From positions 1 to 22,466 of the forward strand of contig WGSR01000006.1 in assembly GCA_014871545.1 (NCBI GenBank): a stretch of DNA of 22,466 nt, read 5' to 3'. Below the pieces are notes generated by a model. That model ran no database searches, was not told where the DNA came from, and saw only the letters and a program-made list of their open reading frames with translations. Source of the stretch: Collinsella sp. (GTDB taxonomy: Bacteria; Actinomycetota; Coriobacteriia; Coriobacteriales; Coriobacteriaceae). Position 1 is the stretch's first letter; each line of letters starts with the position of its first letter. A program made the position numbers and the translations under genes. Below are positions 6,800-13,575 of the stretch, piece after piece.

Positions 6800-6910
6800 A
6801 TGAACGAGAACTACATCGACATCGAGCTGGGCGGCTGGAACATCCCCGAGGCCATCACGGTCGAGGCCGAGCCCGTAGAGGCCCGCGACTTTTACGACTT
6901 CGAGCTGTAG
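6800..6910 (+). CDS. Small acidic protein, 36 residues
   Basis: The ATG at 6800 follows a GGAGAGA ribosome binding site and opens MNENYIDIELGGWNIPEAIT, ending in DFYDFEL and TAG at 6910. It is strongly acidic with codon use like its neighbours, and only 11 bases precede the next gene. I do not recognise it. Small acidic early proteins in phages sometimes bind host proteins or mimic DNA, but nothing here shows that. Confidence 0.55.
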   Translation: MNENYIDIELGGWNIPEAITVEAEPVEARDFYDFEL

Positions 6911-6921
6911 GGGAGGGCGAC

Positions 6922-7257
6922 ATGAACACCAAGAGGGAGAACATCCGGCACGGCCGCGGGAAGTCATTCGAGATCGAGGTCCCGCTCGGCTTCTCGGGCA
7001 TCGAGGCCATCGTCAGCTGGTGCGACGACGGGGGCGGCTGGCACCGCGAGGCCTTCGAGTCGTTCCTCGACGCCCGCGGGCGCCTCGGCGACCTGATGCG
7101 CGGCGACGAGGCGACCATGTGCTTCGTCGAGCGCACGGTGGTGATGAACAGCATCGACGCCATCGACCCCGACATCCAGCCGGTGGAGGTCGGCATCGCC
7201 GCGGGCGAGTGGGCGATGTATCTGCGCAAAGGGTCCCGGGATGAAGCCCGCGGCTAA
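6922..7257 (+). CDS. Hypothetical early protein, 111 residues
   Basis: The ATG at 6922 has a GGGGAGGG ribosome binding site. The product has a basic N-terminus (MNTKRENIRHGRGK), then a mixed alpha/beta soluble stretch with SWCDDGGGWHREAFESFLD and CFVERTVVMNSIDAIDPD. No membrane segment, zinc motif or known catalytic pattern is visible. It lies between the Cro-like gene and the SPFH gene in the rightward early operon and is probably a small regulatory or host-interaction protein; the function is unknown. Confidence 0.65.
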   Translation: MNTKRENIRHGRGKSFEIEVPLGFSGIEAIVSWCDDGGGWHREAFESFLDARGRLGDLMRGDEATMCFVERTVVMNSIDAIDPDIQPVEVGIAAGEWAMYLRKGSRDEARG

Positions 7258-7286
7258 TTAACTTCACAAACGAAAAGGAGAAAGAC

Positions 7287-8258
7287 ATGATTCAACTGAT
7301 TATCGGAGCGGGTCTGGGACTCGGCGGCGTGGCCGCCGCCGTCGCCATCAAGCGGTATAACGAGGCCGAGCGCGAGAAGGCCGCCGGGCCCGCGGACCAT
7401 TGGGGCAACAAGTACGAGGCCCGCACCGTCTCGCCCGCGTGCGCCCTGCCCCTCGTCCTTGTGGGTGCCGTCATCGCCGCCTCCGCCTGCCTCTACACGC
7501 AGGACACCGGCGAGGTATGCGTCATCCGCAACCTCGGCGGCTCGCTCGCCGGCTCGACCTCCGAGGCCGGTTTCCACGCCAAGGCCCCCTGGCAGGACGT
7601 CGTGACCTACGACACCCGCAACAACCTCATCAACTTCTACGGGGACACCGACTACAAGGTGGACGGCGGCTCCTACGAGGGCAAGCAGGTCTCCATCAAC
7701 GACAAGTCGGGCGCCAGCGCCAACATCGACATACAGGTCAACTACTCCCTGAACCCCGACGCCGCGCTCAGCCTCTACAGCGAGTACGGCACGCAGGAGA
7801 GCTTCGTGGAGAAGTACATCTCCAACGACGTCCGCGCCGTCACCCGCGAGGTCTCGGGCGGCTTCGACACGGTGACGATGCTCACCGACCGCTCCCAGTT
7901 CACCAAGGCCGTCCAGAAGGCCCTCACCGAGAAGTGGAAGGGCATAGGCCTCACGGTGGAGCAGGTGAGCGTGCAGGACGTCCGCTATCCGAAGAACATC
8001 ACCAAGAGCTACAGCGAGGCGCAGGCGGCCGAGGTCGCCAAGCAGAAGGCCCAGAACGAGCAGGAGACGGCCAAGGTCGAGGCCGAAACAAAGAAGATCG
8101 AGGCGCAGGGCGAGGCGGACGCAAACGCCGTCCTCGCGAACTCGCTCAACGACCAGGTCCTCCAGCAGCACTACATCGACGCGCTCAAGAGCATCGGAAA
8201 GGACGGCAACCTCGTCGTCGTGCCCGAGGGCTCCCAGCCGATCGTGGGCACGAAGTAG
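7287..8258 (+). CDS. SPFH/prohibitin (Band 7) family membrane protein encoded by the phage
   Basis: 323 residues. There are two N-terminal hydrophobic segments (about 2-20 and 50-67), then an SPFH/Band 7 domain (about 70-235) starting at DTGEVCVIRNLGGSL and including VSINDKSGASANIDIQVNYS, then an Ala/Glu/Lys/Gln-rich coiled coil (about 235-280) ending in GEADANAVLANSL, typical of prohibitins and stomatins. Such proteins form large rings in membrane microdomains and can scaffold or protect other membrane proteins. The ATG follows AAAGGAGAAAG. In an early phage operon it might alter the host membrane or block a host defence or protease; this is inference. Confidence 0.85.
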   Translation: MIQLIIGAGLGLGGVAAAVAIKRYNEAEREKAAGPADHWGNKYEARTVSPACALPLVLVGAVIAASACLYTQDTGEVCVIRNLGGSLAGSTSEAGFHAKAPWQDVVTYDTRNNLINFYGDTDYKVDGGSYEGKQVSINDKSGASANIDIQVNYSLNPDAALSLYSEYGTQESFVEKYISNDVRAVTREVSGGFDTVTMLTDRSQFTKAVQKALTEKWKGIGLTVEQVSVQDVRYPKNITKSYSEAQAAEVAKQKAQNEQETAKVEAETKKIEAQGEADANAVLANSLNDQVLQQHYIDALKSIGKDGNLVVVPEGSQPIVGTK

Positions 8259-8269
8259 GGGCGGTGGCG

Positions 8270-8482
8270 ATGTTGAACCTTATCCATGCGGTCGTCCGGG
8301 TCTTCCTCGACGTTCTCGCGGTCGCGTTCGTGCTAGAGCACACCCGCGAGCTTCATGAGAAACATCGCGAGATCAACGACGCGCCCAAGCAGGTCGCAGG
8401 CGTCGTTGATGAACCCGGCGAGGACGATCGCGGCGCTGATGCGAGGGTGCCGCTCGACCCAGTCGACGAGCCGCACGAGTAG
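8270..8482 (+). CDS. Small putative membrane protein, 70 residues
   Basis: The ATG at 8270 is 12 bases after the SPFH stop, preceded by GGGGCGGTGG. The N-terminal 25 residues (LIHAVVRVFLDVLAVAFVLE) form one hydrophobic helix, followed by a charged, acidic tail ending in DEPHE. It could be a partner of the SPFH protein. An opposing minus-strand ORF at 8333-8536 also encodes hydrophobic residues but has no ribosome binding site, so I prefer the plus strand. The family is unknown. Confidence 0.5.
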   Translation: MLNLIHAVVRVFLDVLAVAFVLEHTRELHEKHREINDAPKQVAGVVDEPGEDDRGADARVPLDPVDEPHE

Positions 8483-8767
8483 GGGGCCCGCTGGTCGGAC
8501 GTGCTTCGGGCGATATGTCGGCTGTCTCCAAATCATGGCCCGAAGCCTACCGCGTGTGTCACGCGGACACGCGGGTGTTGCCGCTCAGGCAACCCGCGGG
8601 CCCCGCTCCCGGGGCGGCACCGTTGCCCCGCGGCTCTCCGATAACCATCCGCGGGGACGTTCCCTACCGGTGCCGTGCCGGGGGCGAGGCCCCGAAAGCA
8701 AGCAACAAAAAAAGAGCCGCCCGGTGTGGAAAGCGGGGACGGCTCCAGACCTGAAAGGAGGTCACTC
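8483..8767. other. GC-rich structured non-coding stretch with four inverted repeats
   Basis: 285 bases without a credible gene. Hairpins: cgcgtgt/acacgcg (8551-8573); gcggg-ttgcc/ggcaa-cccgc with a 2-base bulge (8571-8597), sharing three bases with the first so that the two compete; ccccgcgg/ccgcgggg (8626-8656); and gagccg/cggctc (8714-8745). This density suggests a structured RNA, a long 5' leader of the next gene, or a protein-binding site. The ribosome binding site AAAGGAGGTC of the next gene ends the region. Confidence 0.45.
8705..8745 (-). terminator. Minus-strand intrinsic terminator inside the early operon
   Basis: Read on the minus strand, a gagccg/cggctc stem (8745-8740 with 8719-8714, extended inward by G-C pairs) is followed by TTTTTTT (8713-8707). 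This is a normal terminator form, yet there is no minus-strand gene to its right up to the end of the window. It may end an antisense or small RNA, or block stray leftward transcription. Confidence 0.5.
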
Positions 8768-9016
8768 ATGGATTCTAGCAGAGCCAAAACGTTCCAGCAG
8801 ATGGCCGACGAGCTAGGCATCCGCCACAAGCTGATGTACACGCTGCGCGAGGCGTCGAGGGTGACGGGGGTGCCCTACGACACGCTGCGCATCGAGTGCA
8901 AGGCGGGCCGCCTGCGCTCGCAGCTGCCCGAGGGGCGCAAGGTGGGGCGCATGGTGCGCCCGGAATGGGTGGAGCAGTGGATCGAGGAGGGAACGCATGG
9001 CATCGAGGCTGCTTAG
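8768..9016 (+). CDS. Excisionase-like / MerR-type helix-turn-helix protein
   Basis: 82 residues from the ATG at 8768, chosen for its excellent AAAGGAGGTC ribosome binding site; the longer upstream frame lacks one. The core LREASRVTGVPYDTLRIECKAGRL (about 31-54), then KVGRMVRPEWVEQWIEE, is the winged-helix HTH_17/excisionase pattern: a helix-turn-helix read with a basic wing and a C-terminal recognition segment. It may be the phage excisionase acting with int, or a small transcription regulator. It lies at the start of the recombination/replication block. Confidence 0.75.
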   Translation: MDSSRAKTFQQMADELGIRHKLMYTLREASRVTGVPYDTLRIECKAGRLRSQLPEGRKVGRMVRPEWVEQWIEEGTHGIEAA

Positions 9017-9137
9017 GTGCGCTGCGTACATCGCGCTCCTGTTCGCGGTGTACGCGCTCATGCCCTACGTCCTGCGGGCGATGCTGCTCGCGGCGGATGG
9101 CATCCGCGTGGCGCTCGGGATGGGGTCGGTACTGTGA
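8997..9137 (+). CDS. Small membrane protein, 46 residues
   Basis: The ATG at 8997 follows GAGGAGGGA and overlaps the end of the HTH gene by 20 bases in another frame. The product MASRLLRCAAYIALLFAVYA continues as one or two hydrophobic helices and ends GMGSVL. Its TGA overlaps the GTG start of the RusA gene (GTGA), so it is translationally coupled. The family is unknown; single-helix proteins of this kind are common in actinophage early regions. Confidence 0.55.
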   Translation: MASRLLRCAAYIALLFAVYALMPYVLRAMLLAADGIRVALGMGSVL

Positions 9138-9592
9138 TCGGCAGGCGATTCGCGTTCACCGTCCCGTTCGTGGCGGGCAAGCAGCGCCACAGGCTCGACC
9201 GCAGGCACGTACGGATGTACACGCCCAACGAGACCATCCGCAACGAGGCCGCCATCCGCGACGCGGCGCTCGGGGCCATGCGGGAGGCGTACCCGGAGCT
9301 CAAGGGGCTGCTGTTCCCGTTTAGGGTGCCCGTCGCGGTGCGCATCGACGTGTACGAGCCGCTGCCCGTGTCGAGGCCGAAGCGCGTCACGTCGGAACCG
9401 AACACGTTCAAGCCGGACGCGGACAACATCGCCAAGCTCGTGAAGGACGGGATGAACGGGGCGGTCTGGGGCGACGACAGCCAGGTGGCCGAGGTCCACG
9501 TGGTCAAGTGGCCCCGTCGGCGCGGCATCGAGCCGCACATGGACATACAGGTATATCGCGGCTGGACAGACCCAGCCGAAGAGAAAAAGTAG
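9134..9592 (+). CDS. rusA: RusA-family Holliday junction resolvase
   Basis: 152 residues from a GTG at 9134 that overlaps the preceding stop; a longer frame upstream has no start context. The family core TFKPDADNIAKLVKDGMNG (91-109), then AVWGDDSQVAEVHVVK, holds the metal-binding aspartates Asp95, Asp97 and Asp114/115, equivalent to the catalytic aspartates of RusA. The enzyme cuts four-way DNA junctions, here most likely resolving branched phage DNA from replication or recombination before packaging. It sits just upstream of the annealing protein gene. Confidence 0.9.
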   Translation: MIGRRFAFTVPFVAGKQRHRLDRRHVRMYTPNETIRNEAAIRDAALGAMREAYPELKGLLFPFRVPVAVRIDVYEPLPVSRPKRVTSEPNTFKPDADNIAKLVKDGMNGAVWGDDSQVAEVHVVKWPRRRGIEPHMDIQVYRGWTDPAEEKK

Positions 9593-9606
9593 AAACGGAG
9601 AATGAA

Positions 9607-9903
9607 ATGAAGCGAAAGGCACTCAAGGAGCTCATGAGGCAGGCCGTGGGCAACGTCCTCATCAACACGGAGCTCAACGCCGAGGCGCTCGAGGAGAAGG
9701 TCGACCCCGCGGTGCTTCGCGGCGTCGCCTACGGCATGGCGGTCGCGCCCGTACTGATGGACGAGGAGCCCATCGAGTTCGACCGCGACTTCCTTGCCGT
9801 CATCATCGCGTACGGCAAGAAGTGCGAGGACATCTACGCCGAGAACGGCGCCGTCGCCACCATCTCCAAGCTCTACGGATGCGAGGTGAGCGTCGATGAG
9901 TAG
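9607..9903 (+). CDS. Hypothetical early protein, 98 residues
   Basis: The ATG at 9607 follows ACGGAGAATGAA. A soluble, largely helical product begins MKRKALKELMRQAVGNVL, is acidic in the middle (EALEEKVDP), and ends LYGCEVSVDE. Its last eight bases overlap the Bet/RecT gene, so the two are coupled and it may be an accessory of recombination. No motif is recognised. Confidence 0.65.
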   Translation: MKRKALKELMRQAVGNVLINTELNAEALEEKVDPAVLRGVAYGMAVAPVLMDEEPIEFDRDFLAVIIAYGKKCEDIYAENGAVATISKLYGCEVSVDE

Positions 9904-10786
9904 CGAGATTATCGAGTTCAAGGACGATGCGGGCATGCCCGTCAAGTTCACCTCGCAGGACATCCGCGAGCGCCTGTGCCCCAACGCCACCGACAGCGAG
10001 CTGGCGCTGTGCGTGGAGCTTTGCAACCGCCAGCACCTCAACCCGTTCACGCAGGATGTCTACCTCGTCAAGTACGGCAACGCCCCGGCGAGCATCATCA
10101 CGAACTACCAGGTGTTCAACCGCCGCGCGAACAAGCAGCCGAACTACGGCGGCATCGACAGCGGCGTCGTGGTGCTCCGCGACGGCAAGGTCGTCAAGAA
10201 GAAGGGCTCGGCCGTCTACAAGATAATCGGCGAGCAGCTAATCGGCGGATGGGCCGAGGTCAAGTTCACGGACGGCAAGATACCGGCCTACGCCGAGCTG
10301 GCGCTCACCGACTACAGCACCGGCAAGAGCAACTGGGCGAAGATGCCCGGCGTCATGATCGACAAGTGCGCCAAGGCCGCTGCGTGGCGCCTCGCCTACC
10401 CGGGCGAGTTCCGCGGCATGTACGTGAGCGAGGAGATGGACCAGGCGCAGCCGCAGCCGCGCGAGGTGGCCGCCGAGGTCGAGAGCGTCGAGCCCATGGT
10501 CGACCTGCAGCCGGTGCGCGAGCTGTTCAAGCCGTTCATGGCGGCGACCGCGCTCGACAGCGCCGGGGCCATGGCCGCCATCTGCGCCGCCGTGGGCTGC
10601 ACGTCGGGCTCCATGCACGACATGACGCTCATGCAGGCGCGCCGCGCGGCCTCGTGGATGGAGGAGGAGATCGCGGCACGCAAGGCACAGCCCGAGCCCG
10701 CCATCCCCGAGCCGGAGCCCGCGCCCGTCTATGAGCCCGCGCCCGCCGAGTATGCGACCGACGACGACCTGCTGGGAGGCTTCTAA
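9896..10786 (+). CDS. bet: Bet/RecT-type single-strand annealing protein
   Basis: 296 residues. The N-terminal 190 match the lambda Red-beta (Bet) family: LCNRQHLNPFTQDVYLVKYG (41-60), ASIITNYQVFNRRANKQPNYGGID, VEKF-type strands, and KCAKAAAWRLAYPGEFRGMYV (about 162-182). The C-terminal 100 residues are a Pro/Glu/Ala-rich linker ending in an acidic tail DDDLLGGF, likely a contact site for other replication proteins. It anneals complementary single strands during phage recombination. No paired 5'-3' exonuclease is seen nearby. It overlaps the preceding gene by eight bases and the next by one (TAATGG). Confidence 0.92.
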   Translation: MSSEIIEFKDDAGMPVKFTSQDIRERLCPNATDSELALCVELCNRQHLNPFTQDVYLVKYGNAPASIITNYQVFNRRANKQPNYGGIDSGVVVLRDGKVVKKKGSAVYKIIGEQLIGGWAEVKFTDGKIPAYAELALTDYSTGKSNWAKMPGVMIDKCAKAAAWRLAYPGEFRGMYVSEEMDQAQPQPREVAAEVESVEPMVDLQPVRELFKPFMAATALDSAGAMAAICAAVGCTSGSMHDMTLMQARRAASWMEEEIAARKAQPEPAIPEPEPAPVYEPAPAEYATDDDLLGGF

Positions 10787-11772
10787 TGGCAGACGAGGTT
10801 TTGGCGGTCGAGGCCGTGCCGCTCGAGGAGGACTTCGACACGCTGGTGGCGTCGCTCGCCATCGACGACACGCTCGAGGACAAGCTGGCGAAGCTCAAGA
10901 AGAACGTCGATGAGAAGCTGGCGGACTACGTGGACGTCAAGCACATCGAGAAGGACGAGGACTTCAAGGCGGCGAAGAAGTACCGCGCGGCGGTCAACGA
11001 CGTGAAGAAGCCCATCGAGGCGCAGCGCAAGGCCGCGAAGAAGAAGTACAGCGACCTGCTCAAGACGTTCGACAAGACCATCGGCGAGATCACGGCACCC
11101 ATCGACAGGCTCTCCGATGAGTACAAGGCCGAAATCGACCGATACGACGGCGAGTGCAGGAAACGCCGCCTCACCGCGCTCAAGGGCCACTACTACGACC
11201 TCGCGGGCGAGATGGGTCCGCTGGTGCCCTACGAGCGCATCGCCGACGACAGGTTGCTCAACGCGAGCTTCGGCGAGGTCAAGGCCAAGAACATCATCGA
11301 GCGCCGGGTGGGCGAGCTGCTGCACCAGTTCAAGTTCGTCAACGGGCTCGACTACGCCGACGAGGACGAGAAGGCGTGGGCCGTGGCGTGGTGGACGAGG
11401 ACGCTGCCAATGGACTCGGGCGAGGTTGCGGCTGCGGTCGCCGCGCATCGCGAGGAGGTCGCCAAGGCCGCCGCGCTCGCGGCGACCTACGAGCAGGCGA
11501 CGGCGCCCGCACCGGAGCCCGAGCCGGAGCCCGCGCCGCTGCCGCCCGACCCTGAGCCGATGCCCGTCGAGGAACCAGAGCCGCCCTTGGGCGTGCCGAG
11601 GTGCGTGCGGGTGGTCCCGTCGCGCCCCAAGCCGGATGCGGCCGAGGATGCGGCCCCAGTACCGCAGCGAGGCTACCGCGTTGTCATCGAGTGCGCCACG
11701 GCGGACGAGCTGCGCCGCGTGAGGGCCGTCATGGTCGACAACGACATTCACGGATACGTCGAGAGGATGTAG
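10786..11772 (+). CDS. DUF1351 phage protein
   Basis: 328 residues. The N-terminal 220 form a lysine/glutamate-rich coiled-coil domain (EDFKAAKKYRAAVNDVKKPIE is the DUF1351 signature, about residues 59-79), followed by a Pro/Glu linker of PEPEPEP type (about 245-270) and a small C-terminal alpha/beta domain (about 295-328, YRVVIECATADELRRVRAVM). DUF1351 genes commonly sit beside RecT/Bet and SSB in Gram-positive phages, suggesting a role in recombination, but the biochemical function is not known. The start codon overlaps the Bet stop. Confidence 0.85.
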   Translation: MADEVLAVEAVPLEEDFDTLVASLAIDDTLEDKLAKLKKNVDEKLADYVDVKHIEKDEDFKAAKKYRAAVNDVKKPIEAQRKAAKKKYSDLLKTFDKTIGEITAPIDRLSDEYKAEIDRYDGECRKRRLTALKGHYYDLAGEMGPLVPYERIADDRLLNASFGEVKAKNIIERRVGELLHQFKFVNGLDYADEDEKAWAVAWWTRTLPMDSGEVAAAVAAHREEVAKAAALAATYEQATAPAPEPEPEPAPLPPDPEPMPVEEPEPPLGVPRCVRVVPSRPKPDAAEDAAPVPQRGYRVVIECATADELRRVRAVMVDNDIHGYVERM

Positions 11773-11775
11773 GAC

Positions 11776-12117
11776 ATGGGAGAGAGCAAACTGCCGCCGA
11801 CACGAACACCAGAGCAGCGCAAGGAGGCGATGGCGAAGGCCGTCCACACGCGCCGCGAGCGCGCCGCGTTCAAGGCCGCCTGCAAGGCGGGCAACATCCC
11901 GCCCGAGGCGGCCATCGAGGCGCCCATCGCGCAGAGGCTCAAGGTCGAGGAGTTCGTCCGCTCGTTCCCGGGCATCGGCACGGTCAAGGCGAAGGTGATC
12001 GTCAAGGCGCTTGACATCCCCGATGGTCGCCGCGTGAGCGGCCTGGGCTACATGCAGGGGCCGCGCCTTGTCGCGTTTATCAAGAACAACATGACCGCGA
12101 AGGAGGACGGGCAGTGA
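11776..12117 (+). CDS. Actinobacterial-type integration host factor (mIHF-like), phage-encoded
   Basis: 113 residues. The N-terminal helix RTPEQRKEAMAKAVHTRRER (9-28), the linker, and LKVEEFVRSFPGIGTVKAKVIVKALDIPDGRRVSGLG with a helix-two-turn-helix fold (FPGIG hairpin, RRVSGLG ending) match the mIHF/sIHF family, unrelated to E. coli IHF. The host relatives bend DNA non-specifically, organise the nucleoid, and help mycobacteriophage L5 integration. A phage copy could assist its own integrase, repressor circuit or replication origin. It overlaps the SSB gene by four bases (GTGA/ATG type). Confidence 0.85.
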   Translation: MGESKLPPTRTPEQRKEAMAKAVHTRRERAAFKAACKAGNIPPEAAIEAPIAQRLKVEEFVRSFPGIGTVKAKVIVKALDIPDGRRVSGLGYMQGPRLVAFIKNNMTAKEDGQ

Positions 12118-12590
12118 GCATCAACCGAGTGAACATCAGCGGCAACCTCACCCGCGACCCCGAGCTTCGCGCCACCGCCGGCGGCACGCAGGTCCTGTCC
12201 TTTGGCGTGGCGGTAAACGACCGCCGCCGCAACGCGCAGACGGGCGAGTGGGAGGACTATCCCAACTTCGTCGACTGCACCATGTTCGGCAACCGCGCCG
12301 AGGCCGTTGGCCGTTTCCTCGCCAAGGGGATGAAGGTCGCGATCGAGGGCAAGCTGCGCTACAGCTCTTGGGAGCGCGACGGCCAGAAGCGCTCGAAGCT
12401 CGAGGTTATCGTCGACGAGATCGAGGTCATGGTGCGCCGTGAGGGGCAGACGCAGGCCCAGCCGCAGCAGAGCCTCGCGGACACGGTGCCCGTGCAGCCA
12501 CAGGCGCAGGCCGCGCCGCAGTGGAGCGCCCAGCAGGCCTACGCCGCGGTCCCGCAGTCCGAGTTCTACGACGAGGACGTGCCGTTCTGA
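12114..12590 (+). CDS. ssb: Single-stranded DNA-binding protein
   Basis: 158 residues. The OB-fold is at 1-108: INRVNISGNLTRDPELRATA, then GGTQVLSFGVAVNDR, FVDCTMFGNRAEAV, and KLRYSSWERDGQKRSKLEVIVDEIE, all typical SSB blocks. A Gln/Ala/Pro-rich linker leads to the acidic tip DEDVPF, the protein-interaction tail of bacterial SSBs. The GTG start at 12114 overlaps the preceding stop. It coats single-stranded phage DNA during replication and works with the annealing protein. Confidence 0.93.
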   Translation: MSINRVNISGNLTRDPELRATAGGTQVLSFGVAVNDRRRNAQTGEWEDYPNFVDCTMFGNRAEAVGRFLAKGMKVAIEGKLRYSSWERDGQKRSKLEVIVDEIEVMVRREGQTQAQPQQSLADTVPVQPQAQAAPQWSAQQAYAAVPQSEFYDEDVPF

Positions 12591-12700
12591 TGAGGCACGT
12601 ACCCGACATCATCCGCGACCACTGGGAGGCGGCCCTGTTCGCCGCCTCCTTCTCCGCGGGTTTCCTGTTCTTCTCTTCGCTTCTATGGGGGTGGTTCTGA
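12590..12700 (+). CDS. Small membrane protein, 36 residues
   Basis: The ATG shares bases with the SSB stop (TGATG at 12588-12592) and the TGA at 12698-12700 shares bases with the next start, so it is translationally coupled on both sides. Residues 14-36 (ALFAASFSAGFLFFSSLLWG and on) form one hydrophobic helix after a charged N-terminus. The function is unknown; it may serve to pass ribosomes to the next gene. Confidence 0.5.
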   Translation: MRHVPDIIRDHWEAALFAASFSAGFLFFSSLLWGWF

Positions 12701-13575
12701 TGGCCTTCACCGTGTTCGACAGCTTCGCCGAGGTCTACGACGACTTCGACGCGAGCGACCCCGAGGACCTGCGCGACCGCGCGATGCTCGCCGACGCGAT
12801 CATGATGTACGGGCTGCACGGCGTCGAGGCCGACCTTCCGAAGCACCTCCGCCGCGTTTTCAAGGCGATGAAGAACGCCATCGACAACTCCAAGGACGCT
12901 CGCGGCAGGGGCGGCAAGGGCGGCCGCCCGCGCAAGAAACCAGTTTCCGACAAACCCGAAACGCAGGTTTCCGAAAGTGAAAACCTAGGTTTTTCAAACG
13001 GGAAACCAGTTTCCGACAAACCCGAAACGCAGGTTTCCGAAAGTGAAAACCCTAACCTAACCTGTCCTGTCCTGTCCTGTCCTGAACTGGATTGTGCTGA
13101 GCTGTCCTGTGATGGGGGCGATGCCCCCGCCGCCGCGCCGCCCGAGTTCGAGCCGCCGACCATCGATGAGGCCCGCGGTTACTTCGGCGCCAACTGCCTG
13201 AGCGGCGACCCGGACGCCTTCTGGGCCTACTTCGAGTCTCAGGGCTGGGTCAAGGGCAACGGCCAGCCGGTGAGCAACTGGGGCGCCCTTGCGCTCGACT
13301 GGTCCAGGCGCCAGAAGCGCATCGACGCCGACGACCGGGCGAGGGGCAAGCCCACCGCCTCGGAGGTCGAGGCCGCCACGTTCAAGCCGACGAGGACGCC
13401 CGAGCAGACGAGGGCGGAGCTCGAGCGCAGGTGGCGCGAGGAATATCCGGGCATCGACCCGGCGAAGGTGAAGGCCCCGAGGGGGACGACCGCCGACCCG
13501 GTGGCGCTCAAGGCGTACCAGGACGCGCGGCGTCTGCTGGACGCGAGGGCCGCATGCGAGAGGAGGGCGTCATGA
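12700..13575 (+). CDS. DUF6291 / replisome-organiser-like phage replication protein
   Basis: 291 residues from the ATG at 12700, which overlaps the preceding stop. The N-terminal 75 residues (AMLADAIMMYGLHGVEADLP, then FKAMKNAIDNSK and GGKGGRPRK) match the DUF6291 pattern of phage replication initiators. The middle (77-125) holds a duplicated KPVSDKPETQVSESEN. The C-terminal part (about 145-195: IDEARGYFGA, then FWAYFESQGWVKGNGQPVSNWG) matches the DnaD-tail/replisome organiser region of many phage replication genes. It probably recognises the phage origin, which may lie inside the gene at the repeats, and recruits the host helicase. Middle-region codon use and GC are lower than in the flanks. 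Confidence 0.75.
   Translation: MAFTVFDSFAEVYDDFDASDPEDLRDRAMLADAIMMYGLHGVEADLPKHLRRVFKAMKNAIDNSKDARGRGGKGGRPRKKPVSDKPETQVSESENLGFSNGKPVSDKPETQVSESENPNLTCPVLSCPELDCAELSCDGGDAPAAAPPEFEPPTIDEARGYFGANCLSGDPDAFWAYFESQGWVKGNGQPVSNWGALALDWSRRQKRIDADDRARGKPTASEVEAATFKPTRTPEQTRAELERRWREEYPGIDPAKVKAPRGTTADPVALKAYQDARRLLDARAACERRAS
12936..13051 (+). repeat. 50-base perfect direct repeat inside the replication gene (candidate origin)
   Basis: Copies at 12936-12985 and 13002-13051 are identical over 50 bases and offset by 66, so the reading frame is kept. Each has short gaaacc/ggtttcc elements in both orientations. AT content is higher than in surrounding DNA. Phage replication origins often sit inside the initiator gene as iterons, as in lambda O; origin function here is inferred. 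Confidence 0.7.
13051..13085 (+). repeat. Tandem pentanucleotide array (cctaa x2, cctgt x4, cctga)
   Basis: Seven phased 5-base units directly abut the second copy of the 50-base repeat. The unit length is not a multiple of three, so a slip by one unit would shift the frame and remove the C-terminal half of the replication protein. Confidence 0.75.

Noticed and set aside
7254..8171. 305-residue minus-strand frame
   Set aside because: Opposite the SPFH gene; Leu/Val/Gly/Asp-rich mirror of its GC-rich codons with no domain.
8333..8536. 67-residue hydrophobic minus-strand frame as a gene
   Set aside because: No ribosome binding site, opposite to operon direction, and the plus-strand 70-residue frame has a better start; kept only as a possible alternative.
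10783..11847. 354-residue minus-strand frame
   Set aside because: Opposite DUF1351; same shadow character and no ribosome binding site.
12936..13051. CRISPR-like repeat
   Set aside because: Only two copies, 16-base gap, in frame within a gene; not a CRISPR array.
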